Source: a virus
Virus record (IMG/VR): IMGVR_UViG_3300023176_003426
Location: 1-27,236 of that record
Direction: 5' to 3' (one strand)
DNA: 27,236 nucleotides
Shown: positions 1 through 6,375 of the stretch, one piece after another
Position numbering within the stretch: the first letter of the stretch is position 1
Layout: the number at the start of each line of letters is the position of its first letter
Translations under genes and position numbers: made by a program
Notes under the pieces: generated by a model
Seen by the model: the letters and a program-made list of their open reading frames with translations, nothing else
Database searches by the model: none
What the model was told of the DNA's origin: nothing

Positions 1-846
1 TTCGCCCTTTTGCATTTTGTCCATACCACTAATTGCTAGATTGGGATTCCGAATATCCAACTGCTGACGCAGTCTGCTCATGCCGCTTTTGGTTTTTGAT
101 TTGTCAGCGGAAGAACTTCCTCCACCCATTCCACCGCCTTTGAACAACGGGTCTGGTCTTCCTGTACTTGGATCATTACCAACTGCTTTTTCAATCTTAT
201 CAAGCATGTCCTTGCCTTTTTTAAATGGTGCATCAACAGCATCTGCTCCTGCCTTAAACTGCTTGCCTAGGTGTGCCATTGCGGAAGGTTTGCCCTGTCC
301 TACTTTAATTCTGTCATCCTTGACAGCGTCAGTAACTTCGCCCTTTACAACACGTTCAATATCCTTGGTTGAAAGCCCCTGCGTTATATTAATTTGATAT
401 TTTTTAGCGATAGCATTCACACGAGATTGATCCGCTTCATACATTCCCTGTTTGACAGGTTGCGTGTTAGCCGGAACTTTCTGTTTGGCCGCCTGCTGTG
501 TTTTTTCAGCACCCTGTAAAAATTGCAATACCAAATCCTGCTGTTTTGCATTTAGTATCTGTGCTATAAGTTCGTCTATTTTAGGATTGCCCAGTTTAGC
601 CGCAACATCACGTGTTGCTACCTTGCCTGTTGCTTTGTTTACCCATTGGGCACCTTTCCAAACATATTCATTTGGATTGGCCTGCTGTTGTTGTGCAGTT
701 TTTTGCACCTGTGTTTTAATCTGTTGTGTTTTAGGATCCTGTGCAGGTTGCGTGTTAGCCTGTTGTGCTTTCATGGTCTGTGCAGGAGCACCTGGAACCG
801 TTGGCATAACAGCCGGCGCTTCAAATGTAAGTTGATCTATCTTCAT
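1..846 (-). CDS. Gln/Pro/Ala-rich hypothetical protein, C-terminus outside window
   Basis: The reverse strand is open for 282 codons from the ATG at 846 to the left edge, so the C-terminus is missing. I do not recognise a family. The N-terminus (MKIDQLTFEAP) resembles that of the next gene upstream (MHINELSIEKDVQEAP). Residues about 15-60 are rich in Gln, Pro, Ala and Thr and look disordered, including AQDPKTQQIKT, which also occurs in that neighbour. A segment ANPNEYVWKGAQWVNKATGKVA (about 56-77) looks like a small compact motif, and a Gly/Ser-rich stretch (GGGMGGGSSS) lies near residues 238-247. The start overlaps the upstream stop as ATGA, so translation is probably coupled; the only SD-like GGAG is 13 bases upstream and weak. 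It probably shares the late promoter at 1373-1380. A virion or head-assembly role is possible but unsupported by a named domain. Confidence 0.75.
   Translation of the reverse strand, partial: MKIDQLTFEAPAVMPTVPGAPAQTMKAQQANTQPAQDPKTQQIKTQVQKTAQQQQANPNEYVWKGAQWVNKATGKVATRDVAAKLGNPKIDELIAQILNAKQQDLVLQFLQGAEKTQQAAKQKVPANTQPVKQGMYEADQSRVNAIAKKYQINITQGLSTKDIERVVKGEVTDAVKDDRIKVGQGKPSAMAHLGKQFKAGADAVDAPFKKGKDMLDKIEKAVGNDPSTGRPDPLFKGGGMGGGSSSADKSKTKSGMSRLRQQLDIRNPNLAISGMDKMQKGE
715..744. repeat. 30-bp direct repeat, copy 1 (partner at 1032-1061)
   Basis: The two copies match at 29 of 30 bases and have the same orientation and reading frame. Each encodes a DPKTQQIK peptide, one per adjacent gene. A 17-bp perfect direct repeat (456-472 and 744-760, encoding ANTQP) abuts this copy inside the same gene, so this stretch has undergone local duplication or recombination. 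Confidence 0.9.
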
Positions 847-1364
847 GCTGTTTTTGTAACTCCCTGATTGTTGCCAGTTCCTTGTGATGTATTAAATGGT
901 CCATCCTTAACGGGTGGTTTAGCATTTGCTGGTACATTGCTTTTACCTGACTGCAATCCCTTAATAAGATACTGCTTTTCAGCGGGAGATAGTTGTTGCA
1001 GTTGTGATTGTATTGCTTTATCCAGCGTTTGTTTAATTTGTTGTGTTTTAGGATCCTGTGCCGGAGCATCCGTCTTAGCAGGCTGTGCCTGTTGCGGTGC
1101 GGTAGCACCCGCCGGTGGAAATTTAGAATCCAAAAAGTCAATCAGCATGTCAAGGGTAGGCGTAACGCCCTTGGTCTTAACATCCGTTGCAAATTCTCTG
1201 TTAATCGTATTCATAAAATCGCCGATCGCTCTCTTGTTATCAGCGGTATCACGACCCACCTTGCTAAATGGGTTCAACCCTTTTAGAGTGTCAGCGGCTT
1301 TCGAAGCAATGCCATATGGTGCTTCTTGTACGTCTTTTTCGATTGATAATTCATTTATATGCAT
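843..1364 (-). CDS. Hypothetical Gln/Ala/Pro-rich protein, 173 aa
   Basis: The start is taken at the ATG at 1364 because a T4-type late promoter core lies 9 bases upstream. A longer reading from an ATG at 1406 would cross that promoter and has no SD. The protein starts MHINELSIEKDVQEAPYG. A probably folded N-terminal half follows (about residues 20-85, with GLNPFSKVGRDTADNKRAIG and TLDMLIDFLDSKF), then a Gln/Ala/Pro-rich linker (about 86-110). It continues with DPKTQQIKQTLDKAIQSQLQQLSPAEKQYLIKGL, predicted helical, and a polar Pro/Gly/Asn tail. The start motif M-[HK]-I-[ND]-[EQ]-L-[ST] and the DPKTQQIK module are shared with the overlapping downstream gene, so the two may be diverged relatives. 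GC content is higher than in the replication and baseplate genes. Function is unknown; late expression, suggested by the promoter, fits a structural or assembly protein. Confidence 0.75.
   Translation of the reverse strand: MHINELSIEKDVQEAPYGIASKAADTLKGLNPFSKVGRDTADNKRAIGDFMNTINREFATDVKTKGVTPTLDMLIDFLDSKFPPAGATAPQQAQPAKTDAPAQDPKTQQIKQTLDKAIQSQLQQLSPAEKQYLIKGLQSGKSNVPANAKPPVKDGPFNTSQGTGNNQGVTKTA
1032..1061. repeat. 30-bp direct repeat, copy 2 (partner at 715-744)
   Basis: Second copy of the DPKTQQIK-coding repeat, lying in the linker of the 173-residue protein. The single mismatch is C in copy 1 against T here on the plus strand. Confidence 0.9.
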
Positions 1365-1372
1365 AGTAACGT

Positions 1373-1380
1373 TATTTAGT
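1373..1380 (-). promoter_or_regulatory. T4-type late promoter core (ACTAAATA)
   Basis: Reading leftwards, the sequence is ACTAAATA against the T4 late consensus TATAAATA (two mismatches). It is followed 9 bases later by the ATG of the 173-residue gene. If initiation occurs about 6 bases past the element, as in T4, the untranslated leader would be only 2-3 bases. The TAAATA core matches three other elements in this window, each just ahead of a structural gene, which is the main support. Confidence 0.55.
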
Positions 1381-1890
1381 TTGATTAGTAGATGAACTGC
1401 GTTCATCTGTGTTTTCGCTATCGCTCAAACACCTTTATTTCTTTGCATATATTTAAGTGATTTAAATTACGAAGTAATTTTTTAGCATCATGTAGATTGT
1501 TTCAGTCAGACGGAACCTACTAAATGGTTCCATCTAATCTTGAACATCATGTGAGTTCGTCACAGCCAAGACTTGGAAGTAGGTTATTTGTTTATACACA
1601 CGTTTGTGGGGCTTTGGCCTTTCCCCTACCTACACCAACATCACGTAAAAATCTGCTTTACAAATCGCTTTGCTACCGCAAACCGCTTCGCGGTCTTCTA
1701 CGCTACCTCCCGCCTCGTTCCGTTGCAAGGAGTTTTTTCAAACATAGTGTTTTCGATTGACAGCATTCAATCTACGCTAACCAGTAGGCCCAATTCTTTT
1801 GATGGCTTATCTCCCAATGGGGGTCGATTAACGTGTACGAGTGTCCTTCTCAGGGGACCTTTTACTCAGCGGTATTACTAAACTGGCCCG
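1381..1890 (-). ncRNA. Hairpin-dense noncoding stretch, candidate structured RNA
   Basis: No convincing gene lies in these 510 bases between two leftward genes. Positions 1561-1860 are about 47% GC, against 27-37% in sampled baseplate and replication gene lines. Plus-strand coordinates of hairpins: 1464-1480 (7 bp, 3-nt loop), 1508-1535 (10 bp with one G-U on the minus strand, 8-nt loop), 1550-1564 (5 bp), 1608-1626 (GGGG/CCCC, with a possible outer GTAGG 1579-1583 / CCTAC 1625-1629 pairing), 1682-1694 (ACCGC-TTC-GCGGT), 1755-1772 (6 bp, 6-nt loop), 1843-1858 (4 bp) and 1866-1894. The last, 7 bp with one G-U, overlaps the stop codon of the nuclease gene. It could be an RNA processed from the leftward message, a 3' UTR structure, or a remnant of another element. 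The minus strand is assumed from the flanking genes. No tRNA cloverleaf, tmRNA or group I intron core was recognised. Confidence 0.4.
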
Positions 1891-2337
1891 CTAACCTTGT
1901 GTGCTGTTTGTACTGCCTAGATTTTGAAGTGCTTCTTTGAGGATTTTTGAACTGCCTACTCTTACGTTGATAATGCCGTTATAATAATCGTCTGTTTCTA
2001 ATACCCTGCGTTCAAATTGTTCTCTAGCCTCTAGATAACTCATTAAGCCTCTGCTGTTGCAAATATAAAGTATTTCTCTGGTAAATTTGTCTTCACCCAG
2101 TTCCTGTACGTCTGCTATCAAATGATCTGAAGATCCCCAATAGTCCCTCCAGTCACTTTCTACTTTTGAACGCCTTTTATTTTTTTTGCCTTTAAGTGGT
2201 GGGCGGGTTTTCTTAAACTTCGCTAGTTTTTTGCCCACATATTTGCGATTGTTGGTAGTGTTGGTAATCAAGTAGACAAAACCTTCGCAATCTTCTGGAA
2301 GTTCGTTGATAATTTTGCCCTGATAAGTCCACTCCAT
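1891..2337 (-). CDS. SegE-like GIY-YIG nuclease, 148 aa
   Basis: The N-terminal half carries a GIY-YIG nuclease core: FVY at residues 20-22 stands for GIY, and KYVGKK at 32-37 holds the YIG equivalent (YVG 33-35). Further matches are a conserved Arg near 87 (TREIL) and Glu 103 or 106 (YLEAREQF) as candidate metal-binding catalytic residue. A Lys/Arg-rich loop (about 38-58) suits DNA contact. The length and the start MEWTYQGKIINELPEDCEGFVYLI agree with the SegE-type nucleases common in marine T4-like phages. T4 Seg proteins are free-standing homing endonucleases; whether this one is mobile or a resident DNA-processing enzyme cannot be told here. It follows the 75-residue gene by 18 bases and ends the gp47-gp46 leftward cluster. 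The stop codon lies in a hairpin at the edge of the noncoding stretch. Confidence 0.8.
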   Translation of the reverse strand: MEWTYQGKIINELPEDCEGFVYLITNTTNNRKYVGKKLAKFKKTRPPLKGKKNKRRSKVESDWRDYWGSSDHLIADVQELGEDKFTREILYICNSRGLMSYLEAREQFERRVLETDDYYNGIINVRVGSSKILKEALQNLGSTNSTQG

Positions 2338-2355
2338 AGTGATACTTACCGTGCC

Positions 2356-2583
2356 TTAATTTTCGGTGTCTTGATTCTGATTTGCCTTCTTTTTTGCCTT
2401 GAGATCTTTGCGTCTATCCTGTACTTCGTAACGCCTTTGTGTGCATAGCCTTCTAATATCGCTTAGAATTGAACGCACTTTACGTCCGTTTTCATCAAAG
2501 CCTTTTGCTTCCCAACGTTCGTTCATGTTGTAGTAATCCATAATTGCTTGAACCAGCAATTCGTGTGTTGTTGGTTTATGCAT
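2356..2583 (-). CDS. Small basic hypothetical protein, 75 aa, in the gene 45.2 position
   Basis: The start is the ATG at 2583, not the in-frame TTG one codon earlier, because GAGG at 2590-2593 sits 6 bases ahead of it. The first 8 bases overlap the end of gene 46, so the two are translationally coupled. The protein starts MHKPTTHELLVQAIMDYYNMNERWEAKG, likely helical. It continues with a strongly charged helix (RRLCTQRRYEVQDRRKDLKAKKKANQ) suggesting nucleic-acid or protein binding. No catalytic motif or membrane segment is visible. In T4, small genes 45.2 and 45.1 follow gene 46 in the same place; positional similarity is all I can claim. Confidence 0.8.
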   Translation of the reverse strand: MHKPTTHELLVQAIMDYYNMNERWEAKGFDENGRKVRSILSDIRRLCTQRRYEVQDRRKDLKAKKKANQNQDTEN

Positions 2584-4357
2584 CAATTACCTCTGTGTCG
2601 GTTTCGTAACTAGTAAATCCGTTTTCTTTTACAACTTTTAGTATATTATTAACCCTAGCACTTAGTTCTTCTTTATGTGAAATCAAATAGATATTTTTAT
2701 GACGTTCACGTGCCATCTTTTTAAGAATAGCAATCGAACTTTCAACACCAGCAGTATCCATACCACTATCAATAAGTTCATCAATAAACAGCAAATTAAT
2801 GCTTTGATATAAGTTTTCCCAAACATCTCTAAATGCCCAACTTAGGCTTAAGATGAGTCTATTTCGTTCACCTCTACTGAGGTTATCAAAGTCTAAGTCA
2901 CGTCCTAGTTCTGTAATTTCTACCGTTAAATCGTTCTGAAACTTAACTTGATGCGGTAATCCTGTACGATCTAAGTAGTATTGTAAACGTTTGTTAAGGA
3001 ACGACAAGTTTTGATCAATAATACGTTTACGAATAAATGAATCTTTACTTGTAAGCAGTTTATACAAGAAATCCATATGATTTTTCATATTAGTTAGATC
3101 GTTCATAACGTCCCAACTTACTTCTTTAATTGCTGTTTCTTTTAATTCCTTAATTTGTTCAGTGTAAGGATTAACATCTTCATCTCTTTCTTTTTTACGA
3201 TCCTCTAAACTTGCTAGATTGTTTCTATGATTAAATGCTTCTTCCGCAGTATCATAAAATGTTTTAGGCTTTCCGTTGATATCTCCAATGTCGTCAATTT
3301 TTTTAACAACTTCATCTAGTTGTAGTTGAATACCGTCAAAATATGTTTTACTTTCCTTAACATCGTTTTCTTTTTCTTTTAATAAATCCGCGTGTGCATC
3401 ATCATGCAGATCTTGTCCGCATGTAAAACATTTTTTACTACCAATGTCTTCTAGTTCTTTTTCATATTTTTTAACTTCACGATCCGCACGTAAAAGACTT
3501 GACTCTAAACTTGCTTTTTCTTTTTGTAAGTTTGTAAGTTCGTTATTAGAAGTTGTCCATATTTCTAAGTCTTTATGTGCTTGAATTTCTTTTTCAATAT
3601 CAACTTGTATTAGGCTAGATATTGCCTTGCTCAATCTAGCAATTTCTTCTGTTTGATTCGCATCCCATGCTTTACTTTTAATATCTAAATTGTTAATACT
3701 TTCTTGAACAGCAAGGTTAGCACTTTCGATACCTTTAATTTTTGCATCTTCTTCTGCTATTGCATCTCTTACATTTTTTTGTTGTTCTTTTAAACGATCT
3801 GCTTTTTCAGACAAAATAGTAATGCCAAGCAGTTGTTCAATAATTTCTCGTTGATTATTAGGGGTCATAGCCAAGAATGGTTCTGTATAAGTGTTCAAAG
3901 CAACCAAATGTTTGAACATGGTATGACTCATGTTTAATAATTTTTCAATTTCTTCTTGTGTTTTACGACTATCGCCTTGTGATTCATCTACATCATCTGC
4001 AACAGACTCAACATCTTCAACATAAAATTTAAGAATATTAGGTTTTCTACCTCTTTCAATACGATATGTTTTTCCGTTAACTTCAAATTCAACGGTAACA
4101 AGCATTGCTTTACCATTTGTTTTGTTTACAAGATTTTCTCTACGTATTTTTGTTAATGCTTCGCCATAAAGTGCATAACTTAATGCATTAATAATTGTTG
4201 TTTTACCTGTACCATTACGTGATCCAGCATCATCGCCACCTAAATCCATGTTTTCACCTAGGACAAGTGTTAAATGTGCTTTGTCAAAGTCAACTGCTTG
4301 TGTTGAATTCCCAACACTCATGAAGTTTTTTACCGTTATGGTTTTAATTTTAAACAT
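2576..4357 (-). CDS. 46: gp46, SbcC/Rad50-like recombination endonuclease ATPase subunit
   Basis: This is the ATPase partner of gp47 in the phage Mre11/Rad50-type nuclease that resects DNA ends for recombination-dependent replication and helps degrade host DNA. At 593 residues it is slightly longer than T4 gp46 (560). Visible motifs: P-loop NGTGKTT at 48-54, preceded by a Gly/Asp-rich insert (LGGDDAGSR); long coiled-coil arms about 185-300 and 320-460; the zinc-hook CFTC at 310-313 at the arm tip; ABC signature LSRGE at 493-497; Walker B LLFIDELIDSG at 522-532; and the switch His 561 in LISHKEEL. Every key residue for an active ATPase is present. It starts 3 bases after the gp47 stop, with AGGAA inside the end of gene 47 as ribosome site, which suits equimolar production of the two subunits. 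Confidence 0.97.
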   Translation of the reverse strand: MFKIKTITVKNFMSVGNSTQAVDFDKAHLTLVLGENMDLGGDDAGSRNGTGKTTIINALSYALYGEALTKIRRENLVNKTNGKAMLVTVEFEVNGKTYRIERGRKPNILKFYVEDVESVADDVDESQGDSRKTQEEIEKLLNMSHTMFKHLVALNTYTEPFLAMTPNNQREIIEQLLGITILSEKADRLKEQQKNVRDAIAEEDAKIKGIESANLAVQESINNLDIKSKAWDANQTEEIARLSKAISSLIQVDIEKEIQAHKDLEIWTTSNNELTNLQKEKASLESSLLRADREVKKYEKELEDIGSKKCFTCGQDLHDDAHADLLKEKENDVKESKTYFDGIQLQLDEVVKKIDDIGDINGKPKTFYDTAEEAFNHRNNLASLEDRKKERDEDVNPYTEQIKELKETAIKEVSWDVMNDLTNMKNHMDFLYKLLTSKDSFIRKRIIDQNLSFLNKRLQYYLDRTGLPHQVKFQNDLTVEITELGRDLDFDNLSRGERNRLILSLSWAFRDVWENLYQSINLLFIDELIDSGMDTAGVESSIAILKKMARERHKNIYLISHKEELSARVNNILKVVKENGFTSYETDTEVIDA

Positions 4358-4360
4358 AAA

Positions 4361-5386
4361 TTATAAGTTCCTGTAAATGTCTAGCAATATATTAGGACGA
4401 TATTGTTCACTTTGAATTTTTGTTATTTGATCTGTTACAATTTGATCAACACTTTCAAAATCAATTTCGCCTCTTTCTAGTGTTAGTGCTTCATCAGCAT
4501 CTTCAGTGTCTGGCAATAAACTAATTTCTCTAATATCATATTGTTTAGAAAAGTTTTCCTTAATAAAATTTGCTTCTTCATAGGAAATATCAATATCAAG
4601 CGTAACTCTTAGATATAAATTGTTTGGTTTTAGAATTTTGTCAGTATTATCAAGTAAGTTACTTAATTTTACCGTACGATATTTTGGACAATCCGGCCAA
4701 TCAATATATTGTGGTTGACCTCCCCATTCTAAAATCATCATTCCACGTTCGTCATCCCATGCATCGGCATAATTGTGAGGAAAAGCGTTACCGATGTAAT
4801 GTATATTTTTGTTGTTTTGACGCTTATGAAAATGTCCAGTGAATACCAGTTCTTGATTTTTGAAGTCATCTGCTTTTACTTCACCAGTGTCTGGCATCTC
4901 AACCATGGCATTCATTTTAAAATGGGGAAGTTCAAAGTGACCAAACATATATCGGCACTTCATTTTGACCACATTTTTCCATTCTTCGCCAACAAGCCAC
5001 GGAACCAATGCAACATCGTCAATAACCATAGGTTCATTTACAACGGTAACACCCGGTACGTGCTTGCCAAATACTACAGAATGAATTTCTCTTTTATCTT
5101 TATAATATAAATCGTGATTACCTGGAAAGAAATAGAAATTGTCAAAAGCCTTGCCTAGTTTTTCCAGTGAACGCAAACTAGCATCCATTGTGGTTAAGTT
5201 TAACGCACTTCTATTGTGATGCCAATCGCCTGTGAAAATACCTACATCACAGCCGTTTGCTTTTGCTTGTTCAATATACCAATCCACAAATCGTTCACAA
5301 TCATCATTATGGACTTTAGAATTGCTTTTAAGACCAAAATGAATATCCGTGAATACTGCGGCCTTTTTAAATAAATTTTTAGCCAT
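4361..5386 (-). CDS. 47: gp47, SbcD/Mre11-like recombination endonuclease nuclease subunit
   Basis: A calcineurin-type metallophosphoesterase that forms the gp46/gp47 end-resection nuclease. At 341 residues it matches T4 gp47 (339). Motifs are complete: FTDIHFG (Asp14, His16), GDWHHN at 53-58, GNHD at 89-92, GHFELPH from 149, and GHFHKRQ at 184-190. These supply the residues for two catalytic metals. The C-terminal third (about 235-341) should bind gp46. An in-frame TTG at 5398 would add four residues, but its bases form the SD GAGGA (5392-5396) placed 5 bases before the ATG at 5386, so the ATG start is preferred. It is the first gene after the consensus promoter at 5407-5436 and leads the leftward cluster gp47, gp46, 75-aa protein, GIY-YIG nuclease. 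Confidence 0.97.
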   Translation of the reverse strand: MAKNLFKKAAVFTDIHFGLKSNSKVHNDDCERFVDWYIEQAKANGCDVGIFTGDWHHNRSALNLTTMDASLRSLEKLGKAFDNFYFFPGNHDLYYKDKREIHSVVFGKHVPGVTVVNEPMVIDDVALVPWLVGEEWKNVVKMKCRYMFGHFELPHFKMNAMVEMPDTGEVKADDFKNQELVFTGHFHKRQNNKNIHYIGNAFPHNYADAWDDERGMMILEWGGQPQYIDWPDCPKYRTVKLSNLLDNTDKILKPNNLYLRVTLDIDISYEEANFIKENFSKQYDIREISLLPDTEDADEALTLERGEIDFESVDQIVTDQITKIQSEQYRPNILLDIYRNL

Positions 5387-5406
5387 ACTTTTCCTCAATT
5401 ATTAAA

Positions 5407-5436
5407 ATTATAAGGTCAACCACGTGTGTTTGTCAA
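5407..5436 (-). promoter_or_regulatory. Sigma70-type promoter for gene 47
   Basis: Reading leftwards: a perfect -35 TTGACA (5431-5436), an 18-base spacer and a perfect -10 TATAAT (5407-5412). The -35 begins one base after the gp55 stop codon. The heptamer GGTTGAC occurs twice, at the -35 and inside the spacer, perhaps by chance. A host RNA polymerase promoter fits early synthesis of the recombination nuclease. Confidence 0.8.
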
Positions 5437-5437
5437 C

Positions 5438-6289
5438 CTAATAATCCGCTTTTGGCTTTCTCATTGTTTTATAAAATTCTGCTAACTTCTCTTTATCCTC
5501 TTTAAAGACATTTTCATTTTGTCTAGTAAAGGATGGATTCAATCCGTTTTCTTGCAATATATCATCTCGAATGTTTTGATTTTTCTTTTCAATGTTTAGC
5601 ACACGAGTAAACGAGTTTGTAACAGCCGCTGTGTAGTAAGCAAACGGATTTAAACTTTTGCTTTCGTCAAACTGCAAACCGATCTGTGAAAGTTGTAGCA
5701 CAGCCTGTGCTCTCATCTCGTCATTGTATGTGTAACCACGCCAGTTTGACCGTGTACCGTAACGATCAGCAAGTTTTAGAAACATTCGTCCTAAATCTTC
5801 TGTCATTCGACCATGACTAACAGAAAACTGCCCGTTATGTACTCCGCCTTTCCAATGACTTTTACCAACACAAATTAAATTGTCGTTTTCGTCATATTTC
5901 CAATGTTGAAATGGAGGAAAGTTGCATTTTGCGTGTTTATCTGCTGTTGTTTTGGTCTTGCGTTTACGACCTGGTTCTTCAGGAACATGATCAAATGTCA
6001 TAATTCTAAAAACTAAGTCTGTTTTTTCAATCTTTTTCCAATCAGGCGTTACTTCTGCTAGTTTTACTTTTTGTTTGTTTTCTTTTGCTAGTGCGTATGC
6101 TTCTTTACCAATGCGTTCTGCTTGATTACGCTTGGCTTGTGCTAGTGTAAGCCTGTTTACTTTGTCTAAACTTGCTAGGATAATATCGTATTGAGCGTAC
6201 TTTTCATCCTGAAAAGAGGAAAACGTGTTCTTGCTTTTCCAAATTTCATGCAACAAGTCTTTATTCGTTAAATATTTCTGTCTAATCAT
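5438..6289 (-). CDS. 55: gp55, T4-type late sigma factor
   Basis: Directs host RNA polymerase to late promoters. The C-terminal half matches T4 gp55: a stretch about residues 160-245, with YGTRSNWRGYTYNDEMRAQ then LQFDESKSLNPFAYYTAAV and NSFTRVLNIEKK. It corresponds to the sigma region 2-like core (T4 has [22 protein letters not shown]). The N-terminal LTNKDLLHEIWKSK resembles T4 NNKELLQAIIDWK. Between them lie about 130 extra residues (about 20-155), rich in Lys and aromatics (KCNFPPFQHWKYDENDN, GKSHWKGGVHNG), which makes it 283 residues against 185 in T4. The T4 clamp-binding C-terminal peptide (SLDFLYE) is not obvious; EKLAEFY at 267-273 is the nearest thing. The SD GGAGA (6298-6302) lies 8 bases before the ATG. 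It stands alone behind its own early promoter, and four candidate target promoters lie in this window. Confidence 0.92.
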   Translation of the reverse strand: MIRQKYLTNKDLLHEIWKSKNTFSSFQDEKYAQYDIILASLDKVNRLTLAQAKRNQAERIGKEAYALAKENKQKVKLAEVTPDWKKIEKTDLVFRIMTFDHVPEEPGRKRKTKTTADKHAKCNFPPFQHWKYDENDNLICVGKSHWKGGVHNGQFSVSHGRMTEDLGRMFLKLADRYGTRSNWRGYTYNDEMRAQAVLQLSQIGLQFDESKSLNPFAYYTAAVTNSFTRVLNIEKKNQNIRDDILQENGLNPSFTRQNENVFKEDKEKLAEFYKTMRKPKADY

Positions 6290-6314
6290 TATAATTTCTC
6301 CGGATATAAGTACT

Positions 6315-6343
6315 ATTATAAACTACGCAGTTAATAAATGCAA
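6315..6343 (-). promoter_or_regulatory. Sigma70-type promoter for gene 55
   Basis: Reading leftwards: -35 TTGCAT (6338-6343, two mismatches to TTGACA), a 17-base spacer and a perfect -10 TATAAT (6315-6320). It would start transcription near 6308 and leave a leader of about 20 bases carrying the gp55 SD. Its -35 shares bases 6342-6343 with the rightward late promoter. Confidence 0.75.
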
Positions 6344-6349
6344 TAAATA
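6342..6349 (+). promoter_or_regulatory. T4-type late promoter core (AATAAATA) for the baseplate genes
   Basis: Differs from the T4 late consensus TATAAATA at one base. It predicts initiation near 6355, a leader of about 20 bases including AAAGGA, then the tube-cap ATG at 6376. A weaker look-alike, AATAAATG, lies 9 bases upstream (6333-6340). It overlaps the -35 of the divergent gp55 promoter, so the two polymerases could not bind together. Confidence 0.7.
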
Positions 6350-6375
6350 ATTGTAACAAAAGGAACCAAAAAGAC

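Noticed and set aside
1464-1483. Rho-independent terminator (7-bp hairpin plus T-run, plus strand)
   Set aside because: The T-run follows the hairpin only on the plus strand, where no rightward gene precedes it; on the minus strand the following sequence is not T-rich.
1524-1881. Rightward open frames of 78 and 102 codons inside the noncoding stretch
   Set aside because: One starts with TTG, neither has an SD, they run against both neighbours and overlap each other, and their composition reflects hairpin-rich DNA rather than a recognisable protein.
1741-1890. tRNA or tmRNA gene on the minus strand
   Set aside because: A 6-bp stem with a 6-nt loop near 1755-1772 recalls an anticodon arm, but no T-arm (TTCRA), acceptor stem or CCA end could be fitted; no tmRNA ends were found.
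1500-1890. Group I intron next to the GIY-YIG nuclease
   Set aside because: CTACTAAATGG superficially recalls an intron core element, but no matching P7/S partner was found, the neighbouring genes are not interrupted halves of one protein, and the nuclease is of the free-standing Seg type.
4624-5110. Rightward open frames opposite gp47
   Set aside because: They mirror the coding strand of a well-conserved nuclease gene and have no SD or recognisable content.
5384-5398. TTG start extending gp47 by four residues
   Set aside because: Those bases form the Shine-Dalgarno site for the ATG at 5386, and the ATG product matches the usual gp47 length.
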